DNA from: Nemophila menziesii
Taxonomy: Eukaryota > Streptophyta > Magnoliopsida > Boraginales > Hydrophyllaceae
Assembly: GCA_029959085.1 (NCBI GenBank)
Contig: JARWIR010000094.1
Span: 682,001-746,000 of the forward strand
Length of the DNA stretch: 64,000 nt
Direction: 5' to 3'
Every line of letters starts with the position of its first letter. Positions within the stretch are counted from its first letter, which is position 1. Below, in pieces: positions 36,025 through 49,268 of this stretch. Under the pieces are notes generated by a model. That model did not search any database. It saw only the letters and a program-made list of their open reading frames with translations, and was not told the DNA's origin. A program made the translations under genes and the position numbers.

Positions 36025-36912
36025 AATTATTATGTTGAAATTTTGGTTATATATTCATGGCTATCAGTAGTTTAATATGGAAAAAAAATTACAAAAAAAT
36101 TAAAGCTGGACATATTTCTAGCAAAATTTTATAGTCCTTGACATTTGCCTGTTGTAATTGTTCCTAATTTTTCAATTATGATGTTTAAGTTCTGTATTTC
36201 AAGTTTGTGATAAGTTTGTCATTTTTTTGTTTTTTCATTATATTATACATGTCATCCTCTTATGACAGAACAGGAGAACAGGAGGACTGTATAGTTATTT
36301 ATTAAAATAAATAATCACATAAAATTAACATTAATAATTTAAATGCAAATAAAAAAAGATTTTACATTGTAAGAAAATCGTAAAATGAGTGAGTAAAGTG
36401 TGTCATTTACAAGATAAAGGGCTAAGTGTTAAAAAGTGAATCTTTGCTTCAAGCCAATCTCTTTTTCTTTCCTTGCGTAATTAGGGTAGTTTAGGGGACC
36501 ATGCCCCACCCGAGTTTTGATATTTCATTTTGATCGCTAAAGTTTAATTTTATAAAAAACAATTTTTGATATCTTGGTTTTCAGAACATTTACTTGGTCC
36601 CCCATATTTTAGAGTTAAATCTTAAAGTATTAATTTATTTTTTTCTATATAAACTCTTATTGTTTATATAATTTAATATAATTTGTATTATTTTCATTCA
36701 ATACTTCTTGCATAATTATGATTTAATATAAATACACTACAGGGCACATTAAAATTTTAACAGGTTACAATTCCAATTACTCTTTTACCCGTTTTTGTTT
36801 TTATTTCTGATATATATTTATTTGATCAAAAATATTTTAAATTCTAATAAATTTTCGTTCTCTCTCATATCTCTAACCTCCCCTTTCTCGCACGTGAAAA
36901 CCAGGTCTTGCC

Positions 36913-37350
36913 ATGAGCTTCTGTGAGACGATAGCATAATACTGGTTTCAAACACAAGGTATATTTGATTACAAACTTTATTATCCCATTTCTATATAAC
37001 TTATGCTGATGATACGTATTGTTTAGTCAAATGTGCGAGCTTATTATCAAACTTTTCTTGATGATAAAAATCAAATATCAGTTGATAAGAAGATCAAGGG
37101 TTATGGTCCATTGCTAAAAGACAAGGAAGTGATATTATGAATACGTAGGGCATCAGATTCTAATTCAAGAGATTCGGTGGGATGTAGACGATTTTGGAAG
37201 TGACGTGATGAAGGATTTAGAGAACAACTTTCTTGGGAGGCTCCTGGAATGTTAATAGAACAAGAAACAAGAATATGAGGACAGTGCATACAAAATACCG
37301 CATCTTGGCTTTAGAAAATTATTGAGTTGCTTTGTTTTGTCAATTTTTGA
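36913..37350 (+). pseudogene. Decayed coding-like block, U8 copy
   Basis: c-type copy as in U4 and U7. The minus-strand frame at 37289-37101 is open. Confidence 0.3.
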
Positions 37351-38213
37351 ACTCCTAGTCTAATGTTTTAGTTGCTTTGTTTTGTCAATTTTTGTACTGC
37401 TAATTTTTGTAATGCTAGTCTTTTCTAATAATCATTAGTATTTTTGTAATAATTAGTAGTAATTTCAATTCAATTTCTTTTCTTTTTGTTATTTCCCTTA
37501 TTTGAACGTAGTCGTCAAGCTAAATTCCAAAAACTCAATGAATTTTCTCGATACTCGAAAAAGTTATTGTACGTACTAAGCATACAATCATACTCAGTAC
37601 GAGGATACTCAGTCTAGTAACTCAATAAAAAAATTTAAACACTTAGTAACTTTTTCCGTTACTGAGCACTTTTTCCTATAATCAGTATCTTTTTCCATAC
37701 TCAATACTCCATACCGGTAACGTTTTTCACACTCGGAACGCCATACTCAGAACTTTTTCAGGCGGTGGTCGGCGATGGTTGGTTGTTGTGGTCGGTGCTG
37801 AAAATTCTTGATAGTTAATGAAGGAGGAGAGAGAAAAAAGGATATAGAAGGAGAGAGATTAATGGTAATAGAAGAGAAAAAAGAATGAGAGGGTTCATTT
37901 GTGGCACCAAGATAGTCTCTAAGACCGAATTCACCCTACGATTTTTAGGACCAAAATTATAATTATGTTTTAATTTCTTTGTAGTTTTATATAATAAAAT
38001 ACAAATTTTTATATGTAATTTCATCAGAGACAAGACATTGGATCTTGGGTCGTTTAACTTCACATGCTCTATCAAACTTTTTAAATTTATTTTATCGCGT
38101 TATAATTTATTTTATTTGTATATTTTTTTAAATTTTAAAATATAGATTATGTTGTATAATATAGGGAATTATAACTTGATTCATTTATATGAATTTAATA
38201 TACAAACAACTTA

Positions 38214-38421
38214 GGGCCCATTGGAAATGTTTATTTTAGAGTAAAAAAACGCTTCTAGAATAAAAATTTAAATTTGAAAAAATTATTTTAAATCTAAAAT
38301 CACTTTAAGTGTTTTTTTAAGAAGCACCAACTCATAAAGTGATTTTAAGAGTTTAAAACACTTTAAATGTTCGTGAAGCACTTTTAAGTACTTTTTTAAA
38401 AAAGCATTTCCAAACAATAAC
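38214..38421 (+). mobile_element. MITE, U8 copy
   Basis: c-type copy, as in U4 and U7. Confidence 0.7.
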
Positions 38422-39338
38422 TTATATTACATTTTTATTATAATATAGAGACCGACTTTATTTTTTAAATCGTGGTTATTATTTAATATTATGAAATTAT
38501 ATTAAGCGTATTTTACTCCTATTTGTTGATGTTAACACTACTAAAAATTAAAGTATTTGTGGCAATTTTTAAGGTCAAAGACGGGAGTTTAAAAGTGTAT
38601 TGATAGGCTGCGATCAGCTTATTGCCGCGAAAAATGCCGCCTATAAAGCTGACGCCTATGCAAAGATGGCATATAGAAGACTGCCGCTAATTCAACCTCG
38701 CATTGACGGCAATATTCTCGAAACTGCCGTCTATGTATATTTGTATTATAGGCTTTATATTTTATATATTAATTAAATTAAAAATAGTAACATTTGATAT
38801 AGATGGCAATTAGACTACCGTGTATTAAAAATTATACTTCAATATATGTTTATATATATATATATATTTAATTAAAAATAATATTTAACATAAACTGAAA
38901 GTTAAATCAATATAACAAGAAGTCAAGTCAAAGTATATTTCATTCGGATAAAAAGTAGAAAAATCATTTTCTACGTTTAACTAAACTAAAAGTCATAAAA
39001 TAAAAAGTACAAAATCCTACAAATTATCTCGTTATCATCTACAACAAACACCGAAACTATAGACATTGCTTTGTAAGTTTGGTTCCATTTCTGCTGCGCA
39101 ATGTGTCTCATTCAAGAAAGCGAATTTTGATACTTTTATGCGTAATCTTCAGTTACACGCACTGTTGATGATGAATTTAAGTTTCGATGGATTCCGAGGT
39201 GTTAATTGATGCATGTGTCCAAGGCAATATGACTTTCACATAGCTATCTTCATTCTCGTTGCCGAATCTAAATGCTCCGATTCTTTAACTGTGTCATATA
39301 AAATATGGGTAAATAAACATTTTTAATAATTCCTTATA

Positions 39339-39530
39339 TTGTACATAGAAGTAAAAAGTAGTTTAAACACTTACTGTGAAGCTTTCTCAAAGAGCTTGGG
39401 TACTCCTGTAGATTACACTTTGTTCACGAAAGAATGGGAAACAACTCTTTTGAATCAGGCATATGCCAACTGTCAATGGAAATATTATGGCAGACCACGT
39501 TACTCATTCTATAATTTTAAGCAACTATAA
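39339..39530 (+). pseudogene. 63-codon open stretch inside CACTA (U8)
   Basis: Same translation as the U4 copy. Confidence 0.35.
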
Positions 39531-40641
39531 GAAAAGGAAAGGAATATATACTTATTTAAGAGCATAGAGTACCCCAACCAATATATATCCGTCATTTTTT
39601 ACACATTTATCATCATACATGAATTTCAGGTAAAAAAATCATACACTTATCTCTAGACTCATTCTCTTCAGTAGGTGAAGTCACCACCAAATACGAAGTC
39701 TACTTTCCCTTCTCTTATTCGAATAGATTTTATGTACATCTACTATCACTTCACTTCTCACAATTATTTTCCTTTCATTCCAAAATCTAACTTTATTATT
39801 ATTCTTAGCTTTATAATTCACACAGCCGTGTCACATGAAAGTTAAATAAATTGTGAAATAATTATCTTATCAACCTATTTTTCAGTTTTTACATCTTATC
39901 CTAATGATGTAATAGGATTTACACTTTTAGATATATATCACTTTATTTTCCTAGATATGCAGATCAAGTTTAGATCTAACAACAAGAGAACTATCATGTT
40001 TGAACAAAAGAATCAAGAGAACAATTTTTCAAAAAACAACCTACTGGAACCATTTGCAAACACAAGATACATCATATATATAAAAATTGGTGTATTAAAT
40101 AAAATTTGTTTGGAGAATTAAAGCTAACATGTTCAAGAACAGTAAAATCTCGATTCTGTTTCTGCAAATACAAATCCTAATTAAACCGATGTTCATTACC
40201 ACCATAAGCAACTGTAACATCTATCAATTTTTATCAACAATTGATTGTAATATTTAGATGATCAGGCTTGAATGCTTCTGAGTAACAAATGAGAATCTGG
40301 CTCACTTTAGGAAAAATAAGTGTTTCTGAGATTTTCTGCCAAAAAATCTGGAGAATGGCTTCAAAGAGAGCCACCAGAATCCAATCTTTATTCATAAGAT
40401 AGCAAAACAAGGAAATCTAATTTTTTAAGAGGCATAACTACAAACACTTTGATTACATTATACAATTTGTTATATATCACAAATTAAATAGTTATATATC
40501 ATGCATTTTATGATTAATTGTTCAAAAAAATATTATATTCACCAATTTAATCAACAACAACCACAAACAAAATCCAAAATTGAATGATTCTATGAAAACC
40601 CATAGACTACTCTATGAAAGTGGAGAAACAATTTAACATAC

Positions 40642-40768
40642 CTTGAAATAGTGATAAGTTATGTGAAAGAATTTGACGAGCCCCGTTATCCTTGTCGTCT
40701 TTACTAGATCAGATCCAATCTTTGCAACAATCAAAGTAAGCCGAGGAGCCGAGGAGCCGAGACGCCAT
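40642..40768 (-). pseudogene. Possible first exon inside CACTA, minus strand (U8)
   Basis: Copy of the U4 stretch: ATG at 40768, donor after 40642, E2F-like site at 40963-40970. Confidence 0.3.
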
Positions 40769-42948
40769 ATGTAGATCGATCGTCCTAGATAGAAAAAATG
40801 AGTTTAACCTTGATAGAATACTTTTCCAGATTCAAGCGCTAATCAATCAATAGAAAAAGGTATGATCGTGAGAAGCAAGCCGAATGGTTTTTATTCAGAG
40901 AAACGAGTCTCCATTTTTTTTTGGTTTAGAAAGAATTTTGGATTAAGAAAAATATCTAACTAGGCGGGAACTAAAAAGTGAAATGAAAAATAGGGTGGGA
41001 AGAATATCAAAAAAAACTTTCTTATCAACTATTTTATGAAACTTTTTTTTTATATGATATCTATTAATTATTGTGATTACTCATATTTATACATATAATA
41101 AAGATATTAAAATTTATCTAATATATATAAATTACTTACATATATATTTAACTAGAATTTTATAATAAAAAGTTTATCTAATTACTTAATAAAAATATAT
41201 TTATTGATAGCTTAATCTATTGAATAAAATAAAATAATCTACTATTTAATAAATAAATTTTTACAAAAAATGCAAGTTTTTTGTTTTTACAGTGGTTGGT
41301 TTTTTTGATCAAATGAGCCGTCTTTACTCTACCCAATTAACATCAATTGGATGAACGGCCACCTATATAAAAGTACCCTCGTATAATAGGTTGGAGTTAT
41401 TTAAAACTGCCGCCAATTAAGTGACGTCAATAGGTGAATTTTTAGTAGTGTAAGTATCCGTTATCAAGGGTAGTTTAGGAGTTTTATTTAGTGAAGGTTC
41501 TAAAATTCAAAAAAGCCTGGTATGGGAAAATTCTCTATATAGTCCGTGAGTTATATCTTTTTTTATGGCCTTTTAGTATCGCCTAGGGTGTGATAAAAAT
41601 ATGATAATAAAATACGGATAAACGATGCACTAACAACCTAGACTAATCACGTTACTCACGTCATGTATCACATGTTGTATGCAAGTTTTAACGATAAGTC
41701 AGATGCAGTCTCAAGGACTTAGTGTGTTATACGAATCACTTTAAGTGTTTTTTTAAGAAGCACCATCTCATAAAGTGATTTTAAGAGTTTAAAACACTTT
41801 AAAAGTTCGTGAAGCACTTTTAAGTACTTTTTTAAAAAAGCATTTCCAAACAATAACTTATATTACATTTTTATTATAATATAGAGACCGACTTTATTTT
41901 TTAAATCGTAGTTATTATTTAATATTATGAAATTATATTAAGCGTATACTCCTATTTGTTGATGTTAAGTATCCGTTATCAAGGGTAGTTTAGGAGTTTT
42001 ATTTAGTGAAGGTTCTAAAATTCTAAAAAGCCTGGTATGGGAAAATTCTCTATATAGTCTGTGAGTTATACCCCTTTTTATGGCCTTTTAGTATCGCCTA
42101 GGGTGTGATTAAAATATGATAATAAAATACGGATAAATGATGCACTAACAACCTAGACTAATCACGTTACTCACGTCATGTATCACATGTTGTATGCAAG
42201 TTTTAACGATAAGTCAGATGCAGTCTCAGGGACTTAGTGTGTTATACGAATCACGTCTCACCATTATTGAAATGTGGTTTAGCAATTGATTTATTAAAAC
42301 AACATTACTAATCATCAATATCTAATTTTGACAGAAAATATTATATTTAACTATTATAATTAATAACTTATATATTTAAAGCATGTTCCAATAATATAGC
42401 GAGTGTATCCATTTGATAAACCATCTAATTATAAAATTAAAGTATTTAAACAATTTTATCAACTAGTAATTTACAAAAATTTGAATTCAAATTCTTCACA
42501 TAACTGATAGTTTACTATATATAATAAATATATTAAGCAAATAAAGAAATTAAAATCTTAATAAGCAAAGATGAAAACCATTTAAATCAAGTTTTACTAG
42601 TATTAATATCATTTTAAATATATATTAATTCAAATAAGGTAAAATATCTAAATTCAACAAATTATATAAGAAAAAAAAACTAATTACACCTCTTTGTATG
42701 AATAATAAATTATAAACCATAATTACTATATTTTTTTGACTATGTTAACTATATAAAATATGTTTTAATAAAAAAGGAATAACTCAAAATTTATTCAATT
42801 AACCAAAAGATAGAAAAATAAAATAATCTATATAAAATTGCCGCCTCTCCCTTCCTAACCCTAGCCTCCACATTTTCTTGTCTATAAATAACAAATTACA
42901 CACACAAAAACATCATCAAATTGTAATATTTTGTATCATTATTTTGTA

Positions 42949-43535
42949 ATGATTGATAGAATGTGTCCGTTCTCAAAGATGCTTCTTTCTATGTCGATTT
43001 TTTTCATTTTCATGTCAAGTGTATTTTTCTTTTAGAGATCGTTAACCATTCCATTTCAATCAAATATTCTTTCACAGATTAATATTTTTATTAATTTTTT
43101 ATCATCTTGTCATTCTAATAGATGAGGGACATGTATAGTAAAATTAATGTGTCATGTCTGTAAAATAAAATGTTTAATGGTATGTATGTATAAATTTCAG
43201 ATAAGATAGAGACAAAAGAAGTGTTTAGTACCTTCCATGAAGAAGCATCTACTTGTGGACAAGCTAAAATTTCTCTTCGATTTAACGATGATTTGAGAAG
43301 AAACAACACGGAGAAGATGAACATTAACACAGTGCTCAAATCAATAGCTTATTGCTTCTCCTTTATAATGAATTTACTCTCTTTCTGTACTTTGGATGTT
43401 TCTAAAGGCTGGTACTTGATTGATTTTGTATTGTTATTTTCAATATATTTTATCATAACCTTTATTGTGTGTACATTAATTTTAAAATATCTCTATTTGA
43501 ACTTGATTCAAATTATTTCATTTTTAATTTATTGA
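42949..43535 (+). CDS. Possible small peptide gene, U8
   Basis: Join 42949-43018 and 43201-43535, TATA box 42883-42890. Intermediate form: intact exon 1 with Leu-to-Met in the hydrophobic core. Exon 2 has Asn-to-Lys (GQAKISL), which removes the NIS site, and keeps RFNDD. The antisense strand is also open here (74 codons, 43339-43115), which is discounted. Confidence 0.38.
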
Positions 43536-44423
43536 AATTATTATATTGAAATTTTAGTTAGATATTCATGGCTATCAGTAGTTTAATATGGAATAAAATT
43601 TACAAAAAAATTAAAGCTGGACATATTTCTAGCAAAATTTTATAGTCCTTGACATTTGCCTGTTCTAATTGTTCCTAATTTTTCAATTATGATGTTTAAG
43701 TTCTGTGTTTCAAGTTTGTGATAAGTTTGTCCTTTATTTGTTTTTTCATTACATTATACATGTCATCCTCTTATGACAGAACAGGAGAACAGGAGGACTG
43801 TATAGTTATTTATTAAAATAAATAATCACATAAAATTAACATTAATAATGTAATTGCAAATAAAAAAAGATTTTACATTGTAAGAAAATCGTAAAATGAG
43901 TGAGTAAAGTGTTTCATTTACAAGATAAAGGGCTAACTGTTAAAAAGTGAATCTTTGCTTCAAGCCAATCTCTTTTTCTTTCCTTGCGTAATTAGGGTAG
44001 TTTAGGGGACCATGGCCCACCCGAGTTTTGATATTTCATTTTGATCCCTAAAGTTTAATTTTATAAAAAACAATTTCTGATATCTTGGTTTTCAGAACAT
44101 TCACTTGGTCCCCCATATTTTAGAGTTAAATCTTAAAGTATTAATTTATTTTTTTCTATATAAACTCTTTTTGTTTATATAATTTAATATAATTTGTATT
44201 ATTTTCATTCAATACTTCTTGCATAATTATGATTTAATATAAATCCACTATAGGGCACATTAAAATTTTAACAGGTTACAATTCCAATTACTCTTTTACC
44301 CTTTTTTGTTTTTATTTCTGATATATATTTATTTGATCAAAAATATTTTAAATTCTAATAATTTTCGCTTCTCTATCATATCTCTAACCTCCCCTTTCTC
44401 GCACGTGAAAACCAGGTCTTGCC

Positions 44424-44861
44424 ATGAGCTTCTATGAGACGATAGCATAATACTGGTTTCAAACACAAGGTATATTTGATTACAAACTTTATTATCCCAT
44501 TTCTATATAACTTATGGTGATGATACGTATTGTTTAGTCAAATGTGCGAGCTTATTATCAAACTTTTCTTGATGATAAAACTCAAATATCAGTTGATAAG
44601 AAGATCAAGGGTTATGGTCCATTGCTAAAAGACAAGGAAGTGATATTATGAATACGTAGGGCATCAGATTCTAATTCAAGAGATTCGGTGGGATGTAGAC
44701 GATTTTGGAAGTGACGATATGAAGGATTTAGAGAACAACTCTCTTGGGAGGCTCCTGGAATGTTAATAGAACAAGAAACAAGAATATGAGGACAGTGCAT
44801 ACAAAATACCGCATCTTGGCTTTAGAAAATTATTGAGTTGCTTTGTTTTGTCAATTTTTGA
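44424..44861 (+). pseudogene. Decayed coding-like block, U9 copy
   Basis: Full-length copy with private changes GACGATATG (44714) and AACTCTCTTGG (44739). The minus-strand frame at 44800-44612 is open, with one Ser-to-Tyr change. Confidence 0.3.
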
Positions 44862-45185
44862 ACTCCTAGTCTAATTTTTTAGTTGCTTTGTTTTGTCAAT
44901 TTTTGTACTGCTAATTTTTGTAATGCTAGTCTTTTCTAATAATCATTAGTATTTTTTCAATAATTAGTAGTAATTTCAATTCAATTTCCTTTCTTTTTGT
45001 TATTTCCCTTATTTGAACGTAGTCGTCAAGCAAAATTCCAAAAACTCAATGAATTTTCTCGATACTCGGAAATGTTATTGTACGTACTAAGCATACAATC
45101 ATACTCAGTACGAGGCTACTCAGTCTAGTAACTCAATAAAAAAATTTAAACACTTAGTAACTTTTTCCGTTACTGAGCACTTTTT

Positions 45186-45225
45186 CCTATACTCGGTATC
45201 TTTTTCCTATACTCGGTATCTTTTT
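45186..45225 (+). repeat. 20-bp direct duplication, d-type mark (U9)
   Basis: A 20-bp word beginning CCTATACTCGGTATC is present twice in tandem; a, b, c units and U13 have it once. Confidence 0.9.
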
Positions 45226-45734
45226 CCATACTCAATACTCCATACCAGTAACGTTTTTCACACTCGGAACGCCATACTCAGAACTTTTTCAGGCGGTGGT
45301 CGGCGATGGTTGGTGGTTGTGGTCGGTGCTGAAAATTCTTGATAGTTAATGAAGGAGGAGAGAGAAAAAAGGATATAGAAGGAGAGAGACTAATGGTAAT
45401 AGAAGAGAAAAAAAATGATTTGTGGCACCAAGATAGTCTCCAAGACCGAATTCACCCTACGATTTTTAGGACCAAAATTATAATTGTGTTTTAATTTCTT
45501 TGTAGTTTTATATAATAAAATACAAATTTTTATATGTAATTTCATCAGAGACAAGACATTGGATCTTGGGTCGTTTAACTTCACCTGCTCTATCAAACTT
45601 TTTAAATTTATTTTATCAGGTTATAATTTATTTTATTTGTATATGTTTTTAAATTTTAAAATATAGATTATGTTGTATAATATAGGGAATTATAACTTAA
45701 TTAATTTATATGAATTCAATATACAAACAACTTA

Positions 45735-45943
45735 GGGCCCATTTGGAAGTGTTTATTTTAGAGTAAAAAAAAGCTTCTAGAATAAAAATTTAAATTTGAA
45801 AAAATTATTTTAAATCTAAAATCACTTTAAGTGTTTTTTTAAGAAGCACCAACTCATAAAGTGATTTTAAGAGTTTAAAACACTTTAAAAGTTCGTGAAG
45901 CACTTTTAAGTACTTTTTAAAAAAAGTATTTCCAAACAATAAC
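45735..45943 (+). mobile_element. MITE, U9 copy
   Basis: d-type copy: AAAAAAGCTTCTAG replaces AAAAACGCTTCTAG, and the right end reads AAAAAGTATTTCC. The full TTTGGAAGTG left end is kept. Confidence 0.7.
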
Positions 45944-47036
45944 TTATATTACATTTTTATTATAATATAGAGACCGACTTTATATTTTAAATCGTGGTTA
46001 TTATTTAATATTATGAAATTATATTAAGCGTATTTTACTCCTATTTGTTGATGTTAAGTATCCGTTATCAAGGGTAGTTTAGGAGTTTTATTTAGTGAAG
46101 GTTCTAAAATTCAAAAAAGCCTGGTATGGGAAAATTCTCTATATAGTCCGTGAGTTATATCCTTTTTTATGGCCTTTTAGTATCGCCTAGGGTGTGATAA
46201 AAATATGATAATAAAATACGGATAAACGATGCACTAACAACCTAGACTAATCACGTTACATACGTCATGTATCACATGTTGTATGCAAGTTTTAACGATA
46301 AGTCAGATGCAGTTTCAGGGACTTAGTGTGTTATACGAATCACGTCTCACCATTATTGATATGTGGTTTAGCAATTGATTTATTAAAACAACATTACTAA
46401 TCATCAATATCTAATTCTGACAGAAAATATTATATTTAACTATTATAATTAATAACCTATATATTTAAAGCATGTTCCAATAATATAGTGAGTGTATCCA
46501 TTTGATAAACCATCTAATTATAAAATTAAATTATTTAAACTATTTTATCAACTAGTAATTTACAAAAATTTGAATTCAAATTCTTCACATAACTGATAGT
46601 TTACTATATATAATAAATATATTAAGCAAATAAAGAAATTAAAATCTTAATAAGCAAAGATGAAAAACATTTAAATCAAGTTTTACTAGTATTAATATCA
46701 TTTTAAATATATATTAATTCAAATAAGGTAAAATATCAAAATTCAACAAATTATATAAGAAAAAAAACTAATTACACCTCTTTGTATGAATAATAAATTA
46801 TAAACCATAATTACCATATTTTTTTGACTATGTTAACTATATAAAATATGTTTTAATAAAAAACGAATAACTCAAAATTTATTCAATTAACCAAAACATA
46901 GAAAAATAAAATAATCTATATAAAATTGCCGCCTCTCCCTTCCTAACCCTAGCCTCCACATTTTCTTGTCTATAAATAACAAATTACACACATAAAAACT
47001 TTATCAAATTGTAATATTTTGTATTATTATTTTGTA

Positions 47037-47620
47037 ATGATTGATAGAATGTGTCCGTTCTCAAAGATGCTTCTTTCTCTGTCGATTTTTTTCATTTTCA
47101 TGTCAAGTGTATTTTTCTTTTAGAGATCGTTAACCATTCCATTTCAATCAAATATTCTTTCACAGATTAATATTTTTATTAATTTTTTATCATCTTGTCA
47201 TTCTAATAGATGAGGGATATGTATAGTAAAATTAATGTGTCATGTCTGTAAAATAAAATGTTTAATGGTATGTATGTATAAATTTCAGATAAGATAGAGA
47301 CAAAAGAAGTGTTTAGTACCTTCCATGAAGAAGCATCTACTTGTGGACAAGCTAAAATTTCTCTTCTTAACGATGATTTGAGAAGAAACAACACGGAGAA
47401 GATGAAAATTAACACAGTGCTCAAATCAATAGCTTATTGCTTCTCCTTTATAATGAATTTATTCTCTTTCTGTACTTTGGATGTTTCTAAAGGCTGGTAC
47501 TTGATTGATTTTGTATTGTTATTTTCAATATATTTTATCATAACCTTTATTGTGTGTACATTAATTTTAAAATATCTCTATTTGAACTTGATTCAAATTA
47601 TTTCATTTTTAATTTATTGA
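47037..47620 (+). CDS. Possible small peptide gene, U9 (in-frame 3-bp deletion)
   Basis: Join 47037-47106 and 47289-47620, TATA box 46971-46978. A 3-bp deletion turns LRFNDD into LLNDD without shifting the frame. Private change EKMKIN. Leu-to-Phe at MNLFSF is shared by all d-type units. Confidence 0.38.
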
Positions 47621-48508
47621 AATTATTATATTGAAATTTTAGTTAGATATTCATGGCTATCAGTAGTTTAATATGGAAAACAATTTACAAAAAAATTAAA
47701 GCTGGACATATTTCTAGCAAAATTTTATAGTCCTTGACATTTGCCTGTTGTAATTGTTCCTAATTTTTCAATTATGATGTTTAAGTTCTGTATTTCAAGT
47801 TTGTGATAAGTTTGTCCTTTATTTGTTTTTTCATTATATTATACATGTCATCCTCTTATGACAGAACTGGAGAACAGGAGGACTGTATAGTTATTTATTA
47901 AAATAAATAATCACATAAAATTAACATTAATAATGTAACTGCAAATAAAAAAAGATTTTACATTGTAAGAAAATCGTAAAATGAGTGAGTAAAGTGTTTC
48001 ATTTACAAGATAAAGGGCTAAGTGTTAAAAAGTGAATCTTTGCTTCAAGCCAATCTCTTTTTCTTTCCTTGCGTAATTAGGGTAGTTTAGGGGACCATGG
48101 CCCACCCGAGTTTTGATATTTTATTTTGATCCCTAAAGTTTAATTATATAAAAAACAATTTCTGATATCTTGGTTTTCAGAACATTCACTTGGTCCCCCA
48201 TATTTTAGAGTTAAATCTTAAAGTATTAATTTATTTTTTTCTATATAAACTCTTTTTGTTTATATAATTTAATATAATTTGTATTATTTTCATTCAATAC
48301 TTCTTGCATAATTATGATTTAATATAAATCCACTACAGGGCACATTAAAATTTTAACAAGTTACAATTCCAATTACTCTTTTACCCTTTTTTGTTTTTAT
48401 TTCTGATATATATTTATTTGATAAAAAATATTTTAAATTCTAATAATTTTTCCTTCTCTCTCATATCTCTAACCTCCCCTTTCTCGCACGTGAAAACCAG
48501 GTCTTGCC

Positions 48509-48945
48509 ATGAGCTTCTGTGAGACGATAGCATAATACTGGTTTCAAACACAAGGTATATTTGATTACAAACTTTATTATCCCATTTCTATATAACTTAT
48601 GCTGATGATACGTATTGTTTAGTCAAATGTGCGAGCTTATTATCAAACTTTTCTTGATGATAAAACTCAAATATGAGTTGATAAGAAGATCAAGGTTATG
48701 GTTCATTGATAAAAGACAAGGAAGTGATATTATGAATACGTAGGGCATCAGATTCTAATTCAAGATATTCGGTGGGATGTAAACGATTTTGGAAGTGACT
48801 TGATGAGGGATTTAGAGAACAACTTTGTTGGGAGGCTCCTGGAATGTTAATAGAACAAGAAACAAGAATATGAGGACAGTGCATACAAAATACCGCATCT
48901 TGGCTTTAGAAAATTATTGAGTTGCTTTGTTTTGTCAATTTTTGA
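48509..48945 (+). pseudogene. Decayed coding-like block, U10 copy (1-bp deletion)
   Basis: One G is missing in CAAGGTTATGG near 48693, which breaks the plus-strand frame. The minus-strand frame (48884-48696) is unaffected because its stop lies just inside. Several d-type substitutions occur (AAGATATTCGG, GTAAACG, GACTTGATGAGGG). Confidence 0.3.
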
Positions 48946-49268
48946 ACTCCTAGTCTAATTTTTTAGTTGCTTTGTTTTGTCAATTTTTGTACTGCTAATT
49001 TTTGTAATGCTAGTCTTTTCTAATAATCATTAGTATTTTTTCAATAATTAGTAGTAATTTCAATTCAATTTCCTTTCTTTTTGCTATTTCCCTTATTTGA
49101 ACGTAGTCGTCAAGCAAAATTCCAAAAACTCAATGAATTTTCTCGATACTCGGAAATGTTATTGTACGTACTAAGCATACAATCATACTCAGTACGAGGC
49201 TACTCAGTCTAGTAACTCAATAAAAAATTTAAACACTTAGTAACTTTTTCCGTTACTGAGCACTTTTT

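Larger units (their letters stand above)
29408..36920 (+). repeat. Tandem unit U7 (c-type, carries CACTA insertion)
   Basis: Copy of U4 at an exact offset of 16,163 bp, including the CACTA element at the same site. Two substitutions against U4 were seen, at 36045 and 36147. Confidence 0.95.
6207..38532 (+). repeat. Higher-order tandem duplication, period 16,163 bp
   Basis: Copy 1 is about 6,207-22,369 (second half of U2, U3, U4, first half of U5); copy 2 is about 22,370-38,532 (second half of U5, U6, U7, first half of U8). Every landmark I compared keeps the exact offset: 7979/24142, 9346/25509, 14860/31023, 15663/31826, 19547/35710, 20938/37101. I spotted six substitutions by eye and no length change. 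Confidence 0.93.
38536..41450 (+). mobile_element. Non-autonomous CACTA transposon, U8
   Basis: Same site and length. Private substitutions include GCGAATTTTGA near 39121 and AACTGCCGCC near 41406 (AACTACCGCC in U4 and U7). TAA duplication at 38533-38535 and 41451-41453. Confidence 0.92.
38300..42250 (+). repeat. 518-bp internal duplication split by CACTA, U8
   Basis: Copy 1 is 38300-41735 with the transposon inside; copy 2 is 41736-42250 (515 bp). Confidence 0.92.
36921..44431 (+). repeat. Tandem unit U8 (c-type passing into d-type)
   Basis: Starts as a copy of U7 (offset 7,513) with the third CACTA copy. After about 42250 it picks up features of the downstream family: ATCAACTAGTAATTT near 42464 instead of ATCAACAAGTAATTT, and GGTATGTATGTATAA before the splice acceptor. 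It is therefore a recombinant bridging the c and d families. Confidence 0.92.
44432..48516 (+). repeat. Tandem unit U9 (d-type)
   Basis: Short unit with a single 518-bp segment and no CACTA. d-family marks: a 20-bp direct duplication at 45186-45225, loss of the GAGAGGGTTC stretch near 45415, GTTTCAGGG for GTCTCAGGG, and a 3-bp deletion in the peptide gene. It shares GAAAACAATTTAC near 47676 with U12 and U13 rather than with U10 and U11. Confidence 0.95.

Noticed and set aside
43115..43339. Antisense 73-74-codon frame over the peptide gene (U8-U13) with a hydrophobic start
   Set aside because: Starts at a TTG codon, is open only in some units, and lies opposite an exon with better promoter and splice evidence.
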